Assembly (NCBI GenBank): GCA_947471745.1
Contig: CANJKZ010000723.1
Coordinates: 7,446,501 to 7,510,500, forward strand
Reading direction: 5' to 3'
DNA length: 64,000 nt
Source of the DNA: Closterium sp. Naga37s-1
Taxonomy: Eukaryota > Streptophyta > Zygnematophyceae > Desmidiales > Closteriaceae
Below, piece after piece: positions 1-10,103 of this stretch; position 1 is the first letter of the stretch, and every line of letters begins with the position of its first letter. The position numbers were made by a program, and so were the translations under genes. Under the pieces are notes generated by a model. The model did not search any database. It was given only the letters and a program-made list of their open reading frames with translations, and was not told the DNA's origin.

Positions 1-581
1 CTGTCAGCACAAAACAAAGCACAACAGTGTGGAGGGCAACAGTGGAGAGCAACAGTGTAGAGCCGGCAGATAGAGTGGCTCTTGTGGTTTTGATTTTGCA
101 TCTTTCACAAAAGCTCGCACAGTGCGATTTCCCTGCTGCCCAACACATGTTTCCTTCACAAATGCTGATAGAGTGGCTTCGGTGTTGCCCTGTCTCACCA
201 CTATACACAGCTCCAACACCACCAGCTGAGGCAGCAGCACCTTCTCTCAGCCTAACGAGCAGCTCCCTGCGTTCACATCATACCTATGAAGTCCATTAGG
301 GGCATGGAAAGAAGTGGGCTTGGTGTGGTAAGTTTTGGATCACCGTTTTCATCAAGCTATCTACTCCGATTTTTCTGTGGTTCCTGCTCAAACTGATACT
401 TCCAATCGACGCCAAGCTTTTTCCTCTCTGAAGTGCAGTTATGACCTCTTAAAAGTGTCAAATTATATGCCTGTCATAATAAAATGTAGGCTTTAGTGGG
501 GTAGCTAATGCAGGTTATAGATTTTGTTACTTGTACCCAACTTTCTCGATAGTGCAATCACCTTTCCCTTTACTCTCGACA
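1..581. other. No gene recognised; probably contains 5' LTR of the first copia element
   Basis: No coding region could be recognised. The last bases (ending CGACA at 581) directly precede a primer-binding-site-like sequence, so this stretch probably contains the 5' LTR of the Ty1/copia element that follows. The left LTR edge cannot be fixed because the matching 3' LTR is absent from the window. A TGTCA at position 2 is compatible with an LTR start, but nothing confirms it. Confidence 0.4.
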
Positions 582-594
582 TGGTATTAAGAGC
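582..594 (+). promoter_or_regulatory. Primer binding site of copia-1
   Basis: TGGTATTAAGAGC immediately follows a CGACA LTR-like end. It differs slightly from TGGTATCAGAGC, the site complementary to the 3' end of plant initiator-Met tRNA, and is the likely priming site for minus-strand synthesis. Confidence 0.7.
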
Positions 595-639
595 AACATA
601 GGTCCCTAGGACCGTTTTAGGACCGTTTTAGGACTTTTT

Positions 640-1515
640 TTCAGGGCCCACCAACCGTTTTCCGCCAGTTACCAAGTTGCCCCGCCCCTTGCCTACACTA
701 CCCTGAGTCGCGCAGCCCTCGCGCTCGCCTCTGCTGGCCCTCGTACAGCCCGCTAGCAGCCCGCCTGCTGCCTCGCCAGCCCCGCGCGTAGCTCGCTAGC
801 TGCCTCGTCAGGCCCGCGCGCCGCCCCGAAGCGCCCGCGCTGTCTTCTCCTGCCCCGCGCGCAGCTCCGCAGCCCTCGCGCTGCTTTCTACTGCCGCCGA
901 CGCGGCCTCGTCCTGCCGCTGTCGCGGCCCCGCCCTGCCGTCGACGCGGCCCCGCCAGGTCACTGTCGCGGCCCAGTCCTGCCGCTGACGCGGCCCCGAC
1001 CTGCCGCTGTCGCGGCCCCTGGACGTCGCCCCCCCTTCCTGTCGCGACGCCCCCTGGGTGCCGTCCCTCCTTGTCGCGCCCCCCTCCCCCCCCCTGGACG
1101 CCGCCCCTGCCTGACTACCGCCGTCGCTCCTGCAGCAGCTGCCGCGGAGCCACGGTCGCGGCCCCGCCCTGCAGCAGCTGCCGCAGAGCCTTCTGCCGCC
1201 GTAGCGGCCCTGCCCAGCAACAGCTGCCGCGGAGCCTCCAGCAGCTGTCACGGCCCCGCCCTGCAGCAGCTGACGCGGCCCTGCTCTGCCGCAGCTGTCG
1301 CGGCCCAGCCGTCGCCGCCGTCGTGCGCCTACCTGGCTGCCGCTCACCGAGCGCCGGCCCTGCTCGCCCAGTGAGCGCCTGCCCTTCCCGCCACTGGTGA
1401 GCACCTGTGTTCGCGCGCTGCCGCGCCATCTCCCTGCCTGTCTGCCTGCCTGCCTGCCTGCTTGCCTGCCTGCCTGCCGGCCTGCCTGCCTGCCGGCCTG
1501 CCTACCTGCCGCGCC
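640..1515. repeat. GC-rich low-complexity tract ending in a CCTG microsatellite
   Basis: The stretch is dominated by CGCGGCC, GCCGC and GCAGCAGCTG-like words and lies in the 5' part of copia-1. From about 1432 to 1515 there is an uneven CCTG/CTTG/CCGG tetranucleotide array. Long open frames here on both strands are a consequence of composition and are not counted as genes. Confidence 0.75.
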
Positions 1516-1529
1516 TGCCCTGCCCGCGG

Positions 1530-2466
1530 TGTTACTGCTGCTGCTGCTAAAACTGCTACTGCTGCTACTGGCGGTGGCCAGATGCAGCTCCAGCGACGTC
1601 CGCGCGAGTCTCTCACGCCCCAGCAGCTTCGTGAGTGGTACGCTAGTTGGGGTTGTGGCGGTAGCCGTCGTAGCTGTAGCCCTGGAGCTGGTCAGTCGAG
1701 AGCGTCTGGCAGTGGCCAGCTCCAGCTGCAGCGACGTCCGCGCGAGACACTTACGCCCCAGCAGCCTCATGAGCGGTAAGCTCAGAGTAGAGGGTCTTGG
1801 AGTACCGTTCGCTGCCCGTACGTCATTAGCACAGGTGATCGGGCTGGTCAGGCTTGCGGGACGCTTGGTCACACACAGTCCCGCTGCTTCGCCCGTCTGA
1901 GCGACACCTGGCGTACCGAGTTTGGCAACGAGGCTGAGCTCCCCACCTGGCTGGAGCTGCTTCGGCAGAGGGTAGATATCTTTGCTCTTGACTATGATGC
2001 TATTCTCACTACCATGTATGCATTGCCTACTAGTGATGACCGTGCCTGTTACCTGTGCGTACCGCCTGACCCAGGTGTAGAGCCTGCTGCTCTAGGTGCT
2101 GGTGAGGCTGCTGCTCTAGGTGCTAGTGCGTCTCCTGCTCTAGGTGCTGGTGAGGCTGCTGCTCTAGGTGCTAGTGCGTCTCCTGCTCTAGGTGCTGGTG
2201 AGGCTTCTGCTCCAGGTGCTGGTGAGTCTGCTCTTTCTGGTACTGCGCCTGCTGAGGCCTAGTACACCTTCACATTTGACTCAGGTGCTTCTCGCTCCTT
2301 CTTTCGCGACAGCACCACACTCACGCCGCTCAGTCGGCCGGTTGCAGTCTCCCTGGCAGACCCCTCTTGGGGTCCAGTCCTTGCGCACTCCTCTACGGTC
2401 CTGCCGTGTCCGGCGGTCCCGTCTGGCTCCCTGTTAGGTCTTCACCTCCCCTCGTTCTCTACGAAC
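1530..2466 (+). pseudogene. copia-1 Gag C-terminus and protease remnant
   Basis: Around 1580-1640 and 1715-1770 the frame twice encodes a QLQRRPRE-type motif with TPQQ, which resembles a motif in the integrase-RT linker of the same element. From about 1919 a Gag-like stretch (FGNEAELPTWLELL) leads into alternating LGAGEAA/LGASASP repeats. An in-frame TAG at about 2261 is followed at once by the aspartic protease motif F-D-S-G-A-S-R. The reading frame is then lost until the integrase. Protease identity rests on DSGAS and on its position before integrase. Confidence 0.7.
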
Positions 2467-3745
2467 TTGGTGAGTGGTGCTGACCTCCAGGACCAGTGGG
2501 TTGACCAGTTCACTCCTGGAGGTCAGCGCGTGACCCACTGTACGTGCTCCCGGACGGGCCGGCACCTGGCCACGTTTACCCGTGCGCCTGGCTCGAGTTT
2601 GTACACACTGACTACTGTGTCCCCTCAGGTCGCTGCGTCTGTGTCTGCGTCAGGTCAGCTAGCGGCCCCCTGCTCGTGTCGCACTTTGTCGCACCAGACC
2701 CTCCTTTGGCACCACCGTCTTGGTCACCCCTCGGTGCAGCGCCTTCGTAGCATGCACCGCCGTGTCCTTGTCTCTGGTCTTCCCAGGGTTCTCCCTCCCC
2801 TCCCTCCCTCGCCTGCTCCTCCCTGTCTTCCCTGTGTCGAGGGGCGGCAGTGCGCCGCTCCTCACTCCTCCTCGTTTCCCCCGACGACTGCTCCCCTGCA
2901 GACCCTGCACATGGACGTGTGGGACCCAGCCCGCGTCAGTGGGCAGGACCGCGAGCGGTACTTCCTGGTGGTTGTCGACGACTACTCGCGTTACAGCACG
3001 GTCTTCCCCTTGCGCACCAAGGGTGAGGTCCCTGATGTCTTGATCCCTTGGATCCGCGCTGCCCGTCTCCAGCTCTGCAAGCGGTTCGGGACGGAGTTTC
3101 TCGTCCTGCGCCTGCACTCTGACAGAGGCGGGGAGTTTTCCTCCGACCTTCTGCAGAGCTTTTGTCGTGGGGAGGGCATTCGCCAGACGTTCACGCTTCC
3201 GGCCTCTCCGCAGAAGAATGGGGTTGCTGAGCCCCGCATTAGCTTTGTCATGGAGGTCGCTCGTACCTCCATGGTCCATGGGGCTGCCCCCCCATTTAAT
3301 GTGGCCGTTTGCGGTCCGCTACGCTTCGCATCAGCTCAACGTCTGGCCCCGTGTCTCCTTGCCGGAGACCTCGCCCACACTGCGGTGGACGGGGGAGGTT
3401 GGTGATGCGTTGGTGTTCCGGGTCTGGGGTTCTCGTGCCTTTGTCCGCAATACGACCTTGGACAAGCTCTCCGCCCGCGCTGTTCCCTGTGTCTTCCTAG
3501 GCTTTGTCCCTGACGCGCCTGGTTGGCAGTTTTACCACCCCACCTCGCGCCGTGTCTTCCCCTCTCAGGACGTCACGTTCGACGAGACGGTTCCCTTTTA
3601 CCGTCTCTTCCCCTACCACACTGCCCCTCTCCCCCCCCCGCCACTCTTCCTCGCTCCAGGTGCTACCCAGGTAGACCCCCTCCCCGCTCCCGGTCCTGCT
3701 CCTTCAGGTGTCTCAGGTAGACCCTCCTCCCTTGACTGCGCCGGT
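2467..3745 (+). pseudogene. copia-1 integrase (frameshifted)
   Basis: The pre-integrase zinc-binding region is visible as LLWHHRLGHPS with a later LPCVEGRQC (HHCC). The catalytic core shows LHMDVWDPA, LHSDRGGEF and NGVAEPRI, giving the D-D-E residues of the retroviral integrase superfamily. Near 3290 the frame shifts; homology continues in another frame with the copia integrase C-terminal region (FRVWGSRAFV, then CVFLGFVPDAPGWQFY). The enzyme would insert cDNA into chromosomes, but this copy cannot make it uninterrupted. Confidence 0.88.
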
Positions 3746-4389
3746 TGAGATCACTGGCGACTCAGGTCCTGCTGCGGGTGGTCCTGCTCGGGGTGCTGCT
3801 TCTGGGGGTGCGGAGCGTGGGGGTGCGAAGCCTAGGGGTGCGGAGCCTAAGGGTGCTGAGCCTGGGGGTGCGGAGCCTGGAGGTGCCGAGCTTGGGCGTG
3901 AGGAGTCTGGGGGTGCTGAGTCTGGGGGTACTGAGTCTGGGGGTGCTGCACCTGGGGGCACTGAGGCGTCTGGTGAGCAGTCTCCCTGGAGCGGCCGTCT
4001 CCGTAGTCGCTCCGCTGGTGCCTCGCTGCTGCACTTTCGTCGTCGTCTCCCTCTCTCCCCACAGCAGCTGCGTGAGTGGTACGTTAGCCGTCAGGGTCGC
4101 GCTGCTGGAGCTAGGGGCCCTGCTGCGGGAGGCGCTGGAGCTGGTGACTCTGCTACTCGAGTTGTTTCTACTGGAGTTCCTGGAGCAGCTGGTCCCGGAG
4201 GTGCTCGTACTGGAGGTACTTGAGCTGCTGGGACTGGGGGTGCTGCTGTCGACTTTGAGGTTGGAGGCCCTGGAGCTGGAGGTGCCGGCTCTGGGGGTGC
4301 TACTGCTGCGTGTGCTGGCGCTGGAGGTTCTGGAGCTGTTGGAGGTGCTGACGCTGGTGGCGCTGGAGCTGGAGGTTCTGGCGCTGCTG
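3746..4389 (+). repeat. Low-complexity integrase-RT linker of copia-1
   Basis: GGTGC/GGAGC-rich tandem words encode GGAE-type repeats in one frame and LGVRSL-type repeats in another. A FRRRLPLSPQQLREWY motif at about 4030-4085 echoes the motif near 1600 of the same element. This is a spacer, not a separate gene. Confidence 0.7.
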
Positions 4390-4700
4390 CTGGAGGCGAT
4401 CACGGGTCCCTACTCCTCTCAGTGGCAGACAGCCATGGACGCAGAGATGGCATCCTAGAAGTCCACAGGCACTTACGTCGATGAGGTTTCCCCTCCTGGG
4501 GCGAACATCAACGATGGCATGTGGATTTTCAGGGTGAAGCGGCCGCCGGGTTCTCCGCCTGTCTACAAGGCTCGTTACGTTGCACGAGGCTTCAGTCAGC
4601 GATAGGGAGTTGACTTCTTCCAGACCTTCTCCCCCACCCCGAAGATGACCACTCTTCGGGTGCTGCTGCACGTTGCCGCTCAGCGTGACTACGAGCTTCA
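4390..4700 (+). pseudogene. copia-1 reverse transcriptase, N-terminal part
   Basis: Encodes the start of the copia reverse transcriptase domain (QWQTAMDAEM, then VYKARYVARGFSQ and FFQTFSPTPKMTTLR) with in-frame stops after AEMAS and after GFSQR. It is cut at 4700 by the nested LTR element. The codons on either side of the insertion (…YELH and SLDISTAFLQ) join in frame if one copy of the 5-bp target duplication is ignored, so the insertion came after a functional or nearly functional stage. Confidence 0.85.
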
Positions 4701-4918
4701 TGTCAAAAGAGTAGATTAATCTTAGGCGCCATGGCTAGGTTTTTAGGAAGCGAGGGAGAAGTTTCACCAACAAAAGAGGGTTGTTCACTATAGAGCGAGC
4801 AGTACAAAGAAGCAAGAATGAAGAAAGGTGCACCACCAAACAGAAATTTATATGACTACAGTATTCTACACTACAGGCAGTTATAGAACAATATATAGAA
4901 TTATATATTATTCTGACA
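4701..4918 (-). repeat. 3' LTR of S1
   Basis: Starts TGTCA and ends TGACA; 218 bp. The adjoining interior sequence (4919-4930) read on the minus strand ends in ATGGGGGCG, a polypurine tract expected just upstream of a 3' LTR. Confidence 0.9.
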
Positions 4919-5962
4919 CGCCCCCATAAGTGCCTGTAGGGAAGAATGTGCAGTCAACGCCCCCATAATGGGTTACACAAGACAGGCCGCAGCGGAAATC
5001 ACAGCAACAGGCAAGTGCAGTGGCAACCGGTGCAGTGATGGCAGATCCAGCTGTACCAACCCCTCGGCCAAGGCAGAAACAGTAGCAGGTGTAGGGGCGG
5101 CAGGTCGCCTGAGGAGCAGGCTCTGTGGCTGCAACGTGCAGTAGGACAGCAGCGGCTCGACGGCAGCACCTGCAGGCCCCTAGCAGCAGGCAGCAGAAGC
5201 AAAGGCAGTAAAGTCAGGTGGCAGCAGGGGCGGCAGCTGGAGGTGCCACGGTAGCAGCGGGCGTCAGCAGCAGATGCCCGGCTGACTTCCGCCACCCCCT
5301 CTCACCCTCCCCCCCACAGCTGCAAGCGCGGCAGTGAGAGAGAGAGGAGGGGGGACGGCTGTTGGTGCTGCAAAATCTCTCTCGCCACCCCCTCACACTC
5401 CCCCCCATCCCCCACAGCGACCGGCGCTGCAGGGAGAGAGAGGAGAGAGGAGGGCGTCGGCGGTTTCCTGCGGGTGCGCTCCCGCCACTCCCTCACCCTC
5501 CCCCCCACAGCGACAGTCGTGTATGGGGCGATAAAGGGCGACGGCAGGTGCTGCTGGTGGCTCACAGCAGCCACCCCGTCACACCACCTCCCCCATTGCC
5601 CGCCACGCCCACGACCTCCCCCCACAGCAGGAGCACGCACGACAGTAGCAAGTGCGACAGCTGCAGCGGGACCGGGGGGAGGGTGGGCGGGGACAGTTGC
5701 TCGAGCGCGACGAGCGGGACAGAGGGCCGAAACGGAGGCGAGACGAAGCGGCGACGGGGCAGCGTGGCCGCGAACGACGGGGCGACTAGGCAGCGCGACG
5801 AGCAGAGCGCCGCCTTCGCCCCGTCGATCGCGCAGACGATTATGTCCGTCGCGGATTTCAACGCGACGGTGGCACTGGCGGCACGATCGTAGCAGAAAAT
5901 CGTTGGGAGGGAGGGCCGCCATGACAGGGTCGAAAATCGGTGGGCCCATTGATCGAAAACTA

Positions 5963-5974
5963 GCTCTGATACCA
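5963..5974 (-). promoter_or_regulatory. Primer binding site of S1
   Basis: The minus strand reads TGGTATCAGAGC directly after the LTR end. This is the classical plant site complementary to initiator-Met tRNA, and it fixes the orientation of the element. Confidence 0.9.
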
Positions 5975-6202
5975 TGTCAAAAGAGTAGATTAATCTTAGG
6001 CGCCATGGTTAGGTTTTTAGGAAGACAAGAGTAGCGAGGGAGAAGTTTCACCAACAAAAGAGGGTTGTTCACTATAGAGCGAGCAGTACAAATAAGCAAG
6101 AATGAAGAAAGGTGCACCACCAAACAGAAATTTATATGACTATAGTATTCTACACTACAGGCAGTTATAGAACAATATATAGAATTATATACTATTCTGA
6201 CA
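5975..6202 (-). repeat. 5' LTR of S1
   Basis: 228 bp, TGTCA…TGACA. It matches the 4701 copy apart from an extra GACAAGAGTA-like 10 bp and a few substitutions. Confidence 0.9.
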
Positions 6203-7228
6203 CTTCACTCTCTGGACATCAGCACAGCGTTCTTACAGGGCAGTCTGCACGAGGAGATCTGGCTGCGCTGCCCACCTGGCTTCACTGGGTCGTTCCCTCC
6301 TGGTACCCAGTGGAGCCTCCGGCGGCCGGTCTACAGTCTCCGCCACGCGCCACGTGAGTGGCACGACACACTGAGGATGACACTTGCGGCTCTTGGGTTT
6401 GCTTCGTCGACTGCTGACCCGTCGCTGTTTCTGCGCACCGACACTTCGCTGCCGCCGTTCTACATCCTCGTGTATGTCAACGACTTAGTCTTTGCCACTG
6501 CTGACACTGAGGCTCTCGCCCTGGTGAAGTCGGAGCTACAGAAGAGACACACGTGCACAGACCTGGGTGAGCTGCGCAGTTACCTAGGCTTGCAGATCAC
6601 CCGGGACAGAGCACGCCGCACCATCACACTGACTCACTCACACATGGTGCAGCAGGTCCTTCAGCGCTTCGGCTTCACCTGGTCCTCGGCACAGGCCACT
6701 CCTCTGGCTACAGGTCACTCGCTCTCAGCTCCATCTTCGGACGAGTCTGTAGAGCCGAGTGCTCCTTACCCAGAGCTAGTTGGCTGCCTCATGTACCTGA
6801 TGACCTGCACTCGTCCTGACCTTGCATACCCTCTTGGCCTTCTGGCTCGCTACGTGGCTCCTGGTCGGCACCGAAAGGTGCACATGGATGCTTCTAAGAG
6901 GGTACTACGCTACTTGTGCAGTACATTGGGCATGGGGCTCGTGCTTGGAGGACGGAGCGACGTTATCCTCACTGGGCACTCAGACGCTTCTTGGGTTGAC
7001 GACCAGGCTACACAGCGGTCGTCACAGGGTTACACCTTCAGCCTTGGCTCTGGTTCAGTTTCTTGGCGTTCTACACGCTCGTCTTTAGTTCTCAGCTCCA
7101 GATGTGAGGCTGAGATCTACGCCACAGCCATGGCTGCACAGGAGTTACGCTGGCTCACCTACCTGCTCACCGTTACTCACCTTCATAGGTATGTGCTCCC
7201 ACCCCGAAAAACGACTACACTACTGTAG
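6203..7228 (+). pseudogene. copia-1 reverse transcriptase C-terminal part and RNase H, truncated
   Basis: Continues the reverse transcriptase after the nested element (LDISTAFLQGSLHEEIW). From 6377 a 283-codon open frame covers the palm (LVYVNDLVFA, where YVDD is expected), the connection (YLGLQITRD) and RNase H (GHSDASWVDD, then SSRCEAEIYA). The catalytic Asp pair is altered to Asn-Asp in YVND. Homology ends after LTYLLT, where the family normally continues with a further conserved block (usually V-D-N-x-A), so the 3' end is deleted. Confidence 0.88.
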
Positions 7229-7816
7229 CTCCCCCTAGCGATGATAACACTTTTTGAAATGTTGTGGCTGCATCGCTTGTTTGCATCTTATCTCACGAAG
7301 ATACTTCGCGGCGCCTACTATGCCACCTGACTACGGCAATCTTCTCGAAAAAGAACAGACCTAGCCATTGACCAAGCCCTTCCCTTGCCCCAATGATGGG
7401 GAGTGAAAGCAGCCGTGCGATCCAAGATTTCTGTACAGTCCAGCGACCCGACGCGCGTTGGAGCAGTACTACTCAACTTGGAGATGACCCAATCACGTGA
7501 TTGGGATGGCGCGTCGTTTCTGGCAACCAAATTCGCAACTCCATGGCTTACCTGTCGTGCTGGACAGGTCTCCATGGCTTATCTGCTATATCCGCGCAGC
7601 TGACTCGGCTCGGTACAACCAGGTTCACTGAAATGGTAACACAGCCACCGAGGCGGCCCAGCGCCTTCCCGCCTCCTCCGCGTTCCCGTCCTCGTCCTGC
7701 CACCCCGTGACGCGTCCATGCTGTGACTTACAGCGGCATTCCATGATCATCCCTCCCCATGCTACCCTAATAGAAGTGGCTCGGGGCTAAACTAGTAGAC
7801 TCATCTCCGAGCCAAG
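7229..7816. other. No gene recognised
   Basis: Sequence between the truncated copia-1 and the tyrosine-recombinase element. Only short open frames without recognisable motifs; no LTR, inverted repeat or RNA gene seen. CCATGGCTTA occurs twice (7541 and 7572 area), a local repeat of unknown meaning. Confidence 0.5.
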
Positions 7817-7973
7817 ATGTAAAATTTTTAAAGTTAAACTTCTAAAAATTTGAAGATTGTGATTCGACTAGAAGAGGAGTTTGCTGTAAAGGAGACAAAC
7901 TCCTTTTCATTCCCGCAGGTCTCTCAGACCTGCCACCTAGTCTCATTTGCATTTTCAGATCTCCAATTTGCTT
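7817..7973 (+). repeat. Split direct repeat A1
   Basis: 157 bp beginning ATGTAAAA. It recurs almost unchanged at 13146-13302, with differences confined to the first A/T run. Presumed left terminus of the tyrosine-recombinase element. Confidence 0.88.
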
Positions 7974-8002
7974 ACCACCAGCACACTCCCTAAACCCCTC
8001 CT

Positions 8003-9607
8003 ATGCCTAGAGTTGGGCATAGGAGCACTTTAATCAACGACGTGATCAACGTCAGGTTTTCAACCATGGCGTCTGGCTTTGTTTCCGCAGTAACCGGCCG
8101 ACCCCCCGCTCCACGAATGGTTACGCGCAGCAGCGGAAGGCGTGCTTCCCCGCCAAGAGATGAGGATCGCGCATCTTCCTCCCGCGATCGCTCAAGATCG
8201 CCACGTCGAAATGGCGGAAACGCAACATTGACCGCGCTGGACCTGTTGAATGGCGCGAGACAGCCTCCTCCTTCTGCACCTAATGTCGTCGCCGACGGAC
8301 CTGGTAACGAGCGTGGGCCCCCCGGATTTCATGTCGAGGGGCGAGCGGCACGTGCAACCAACGACCCGCCTCAGCCAGGCGAAAACGCCCCCGCGCGCCA
8401 GGGTCCTGCAATCCAAGCACAAGACCGCAATGATCGCGGTCCTGCACAAGCAGATCGCAATCATCGCGATTCTGCACGTGCAGATCGCAATCAGCGAGAT
8501 TTTGCACGTGCAGATCGCGACCGCGATTCTGCACGTGCAAGTCGCGAGCGGGATCCTGCGCGTGGCGAGCGTCAGATTCGGGAGCCAGCACGCGAGGATC
8601 ACCGCCCCGATTCTTCAAATCGGCGCGCGAATCAGGGCGAGCAGCGAGATCCGCAGAATCCGGCAGCTGGGATTGCCGAAATCGCTGAAATCATTGCTCG
8701 CCTTGACCCCGCCAGCCAGCAGAATCTGAGGCGAATGTTCACTGAAACTGGCGGCGAACGCGTTATGGCGCGATCTAGCGCTTCTACAGGGCGCCGTGTA
8801 CCCGAGAATTATTCGGCGCGCTACACTAGAAACAACACCGGAGCGGCAGCAAATAATAACGACGCAATCGGCCACGTGATCAGCCTTCTCGCGGCGCTTC
8901 AGCGCGGCAACAACGGTGAAGCCGCAGCAACAGCTGATCCTGTTCGTCCAGCTGCCGCAGCAGCAGCAGCCCGTCCCCGCGCTCCCCCTCCTCCTCTTAA
9001 TCCCGAGGGTGACGACGACGACGACCACGACAACGTTGAGAACCTCGACGAAGGTAATACCACTCGTCTCAAGGCCAATCCAGCAACCATTAGTCTTGCC
9101 CCCATACCTCCTGCACGTCCTCAATTACGCTCCTCACTCGTCAAAAGCGACGGCATTCGTACTCAATTTTTTAGCTTTGAACGCATTCAAGCTATCGCTC
9201 GTCATGCCTTCTCGATTTTACCTTCCCACGGTGGCGAGCAACTCGCTGATTACCTTCAGCAAATCATTGACGAGGCTGAAGAAAAGATTCATTTCTTATT
9301 TACCGCGGATCAGCGCGGTTTTGAAGTAGCCAACATGGCTTTAAAGATTAAGTACGGCGAGGTGGTGGAAGATAAAAACGTTAAGGCCGCCACCCAGATT
9401 GTGGCGGCCAGCAAAAAAAGGCCACGCGGGCCCACATCCACTTCCCGTCCAAGCCCTGCACCTCGTAATCGAGGCCAAGGGGAACGCCATTGGACCTGGC
9501 GTAGGGATGGCGATGGGCGTTGCTTCTATTGCCGAGAGCCCGGTCACGGAATAGCCGATTGTCCGCAGCGGGGCCAAGGGGCCAACCAACCTTCTAAGAT
9601 TGTTTAA
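8003..9607 (+). CDS. Gag-like protein of the tyrosine-recombinase retrotransposon
   Basis: 534 codons from ATG 8003. The N-terminal half is hydrophilic and Arg/Asp-rich with imperfect repeats of the type ADRNHRDSARADRN (about residues 145-190), followed by Ala/Pro/Asp tracts. The C-terminal part is better folded-looking (residues about 375-460) and is followed by a basic linker and one CCHC zinc knuckle, C-F-Y-C-x4-H-x4-C, at about residues 512-525, as in retroelement Gag nucleocapsid domains. It presumably packages element RNA. It is upstream of the reverse transcriptase ORF, separated by about 0.45 kb. The open frame is intact. Confidence 0.85.
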   Translation: MPRVGHRSTLINDVINVRFSTMASGFVSAVTGRPPAPRMVTRSSGRRASPPRDEDRASSSRDRSRSPRRNGGNATLTALDLLNGARQPPPSAPNVVADGPGNERGPPGFHVEGRAARATNDPPQPGENAPARQGPAIQAQDRNDRGPAQADRNHRDSARADRNQRDFARADRDRDSARASRERDPARGERQIREPAREDHRPDSSNRRANQGEQRDPQNPAAGIAEIAEIIARLDPASQQNLRRMFTETGGERVMARSSASTGRRVPENYSARYTRNNTGAAANNNDAIGHVISLLAALQRGNNGEAAATADPVRPAAAAAAARPRAPPPPLNPEGDDDDDHDNVENLDEGNTTRLKANPATISLAPIPPARPQLRSSLVKSDGIRTQFFSFERIQAIARHAFSILPSHGGEQLADYLQQIIDEAEEKIHFLFTADQRGFEVANMALKIKYGEVVEDKNVKAATQIVAASKKRPRGPTSTSRPSPAPRNRGQGERHWTWRRDGDGRCFYCREPGHGIADCPQRGQGANQPSKIV

Positions 9608-10064
9608 GATTTGTGTTTGGTTGTTTTCTTTATTATAAAGACTATTTGGACTTACCCGTCGATCTAAACATTCCCGATATACATCAATGTCAAGAGTTGT
9701 TTATTTTAAAAGAGATCATGCAAAAAAAAAAAAAAATCAACAAACAACAAACAAACAGACAAATAAGAAGATTATCATAACTGAGAGCGTGATTATGCAT
9801 TACGCCCCTAAACTTCGCTCTTGAAAAACCAAAAAAAGGGGGGAGAGAGACACAATCAGAGAAAAGAGAAAAAGGAAAGAGACAAACAGAGAGAAGAAAT
9901 AGGAGAGAGAGACCGATTGAAAGAGACGATGGATTCTACAATTTGGTGACACATGGGTGGGCATGTGCGCCCTACACGTCTGCCATGGTCATAGGATGGT
10001 ATCTCCCCACAACGCGTTGCGTTTAATGTGACTAGATAATCATATAACATGCTAATCTAATCCC
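9608..10064 (+). other. Non-coding spacer between gag and RT ORFs
   Basis: AT-rich spacer with an A13-14 run near 9723 and purine-rich GAGAGA stretches from about 9840 to 9930. It may hold signals for expressing the downstream ORF (internal promoter, reinitiation or splicing), but none is identifiable by eye. Confidence 0.5.
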
Positions 10065-10103
10065 GTGCGTGATCTTACCCATCCCCCTCCAGAATTTGGC
10101 TTC

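Larger units (their letters stand above)
4701..6202 (-). mobile_element. Short non-autonomous LTR retrotransposon nested in copia-1 (TRIM/SMART-like, element S1)
   Basis: Two near-identical direct terminal repeats (4701-4918 and 5975-6202) bound 1,056 bp with no recognisable protein domain. The element is flanked by the 5-bp duplication CTTCA (4696-4700 and 6203-6207). A primer site complementary to initiator-Met tRNA lies inside the right repeat and a purine tract inside the left repeat, so the element reads on the minus strand. The LTRs differ by one 10-bp indel and about four substitutions. Part of the interior, for example around 5018-5037, matches element S3 at 31104-31123. Confidence 0.92.
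582..7228 (+). mobile_element. Ty1/copia LTR retrotransposon, decayed and 3'-truncated (copia-1)
   Basis: Gag remnant, protease, integrase, reverse transcriptase and RNase H occur in Ty1/copia order on the plus strand. A primer binding site lies at 582-594. The polyprotein is broken by stops and frameshifts, and a 1.5-kb non-autonomous LTR element is inserted in the reverse transcriptase at 4701-6202. RNase H homology stops abruptly near 7185 within the conserved C-terminal part, and no 3' LTR is seen, so the 3' end has been lost. Very GC-rich low-complexity sequence fills the 5' part and the linker between integrase and reverse transcriptase. Confidence 0.9.

Noticed and set aside
808..1872. 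Long minus-strand frame (354 codons) rich in Arg, Gly and Ala
   Set aside because: It lies over GC-rich low-complexity copia-1 sequence and a CCTG array; the QAGR repeats come from the microsatellite. No domain.
8192..9124. Minus-strand frames with C-T-C-R-I-A and Val repeats
   Set aside because: Antisense of the repetitive Gag of the tyrosine-recombinase element.
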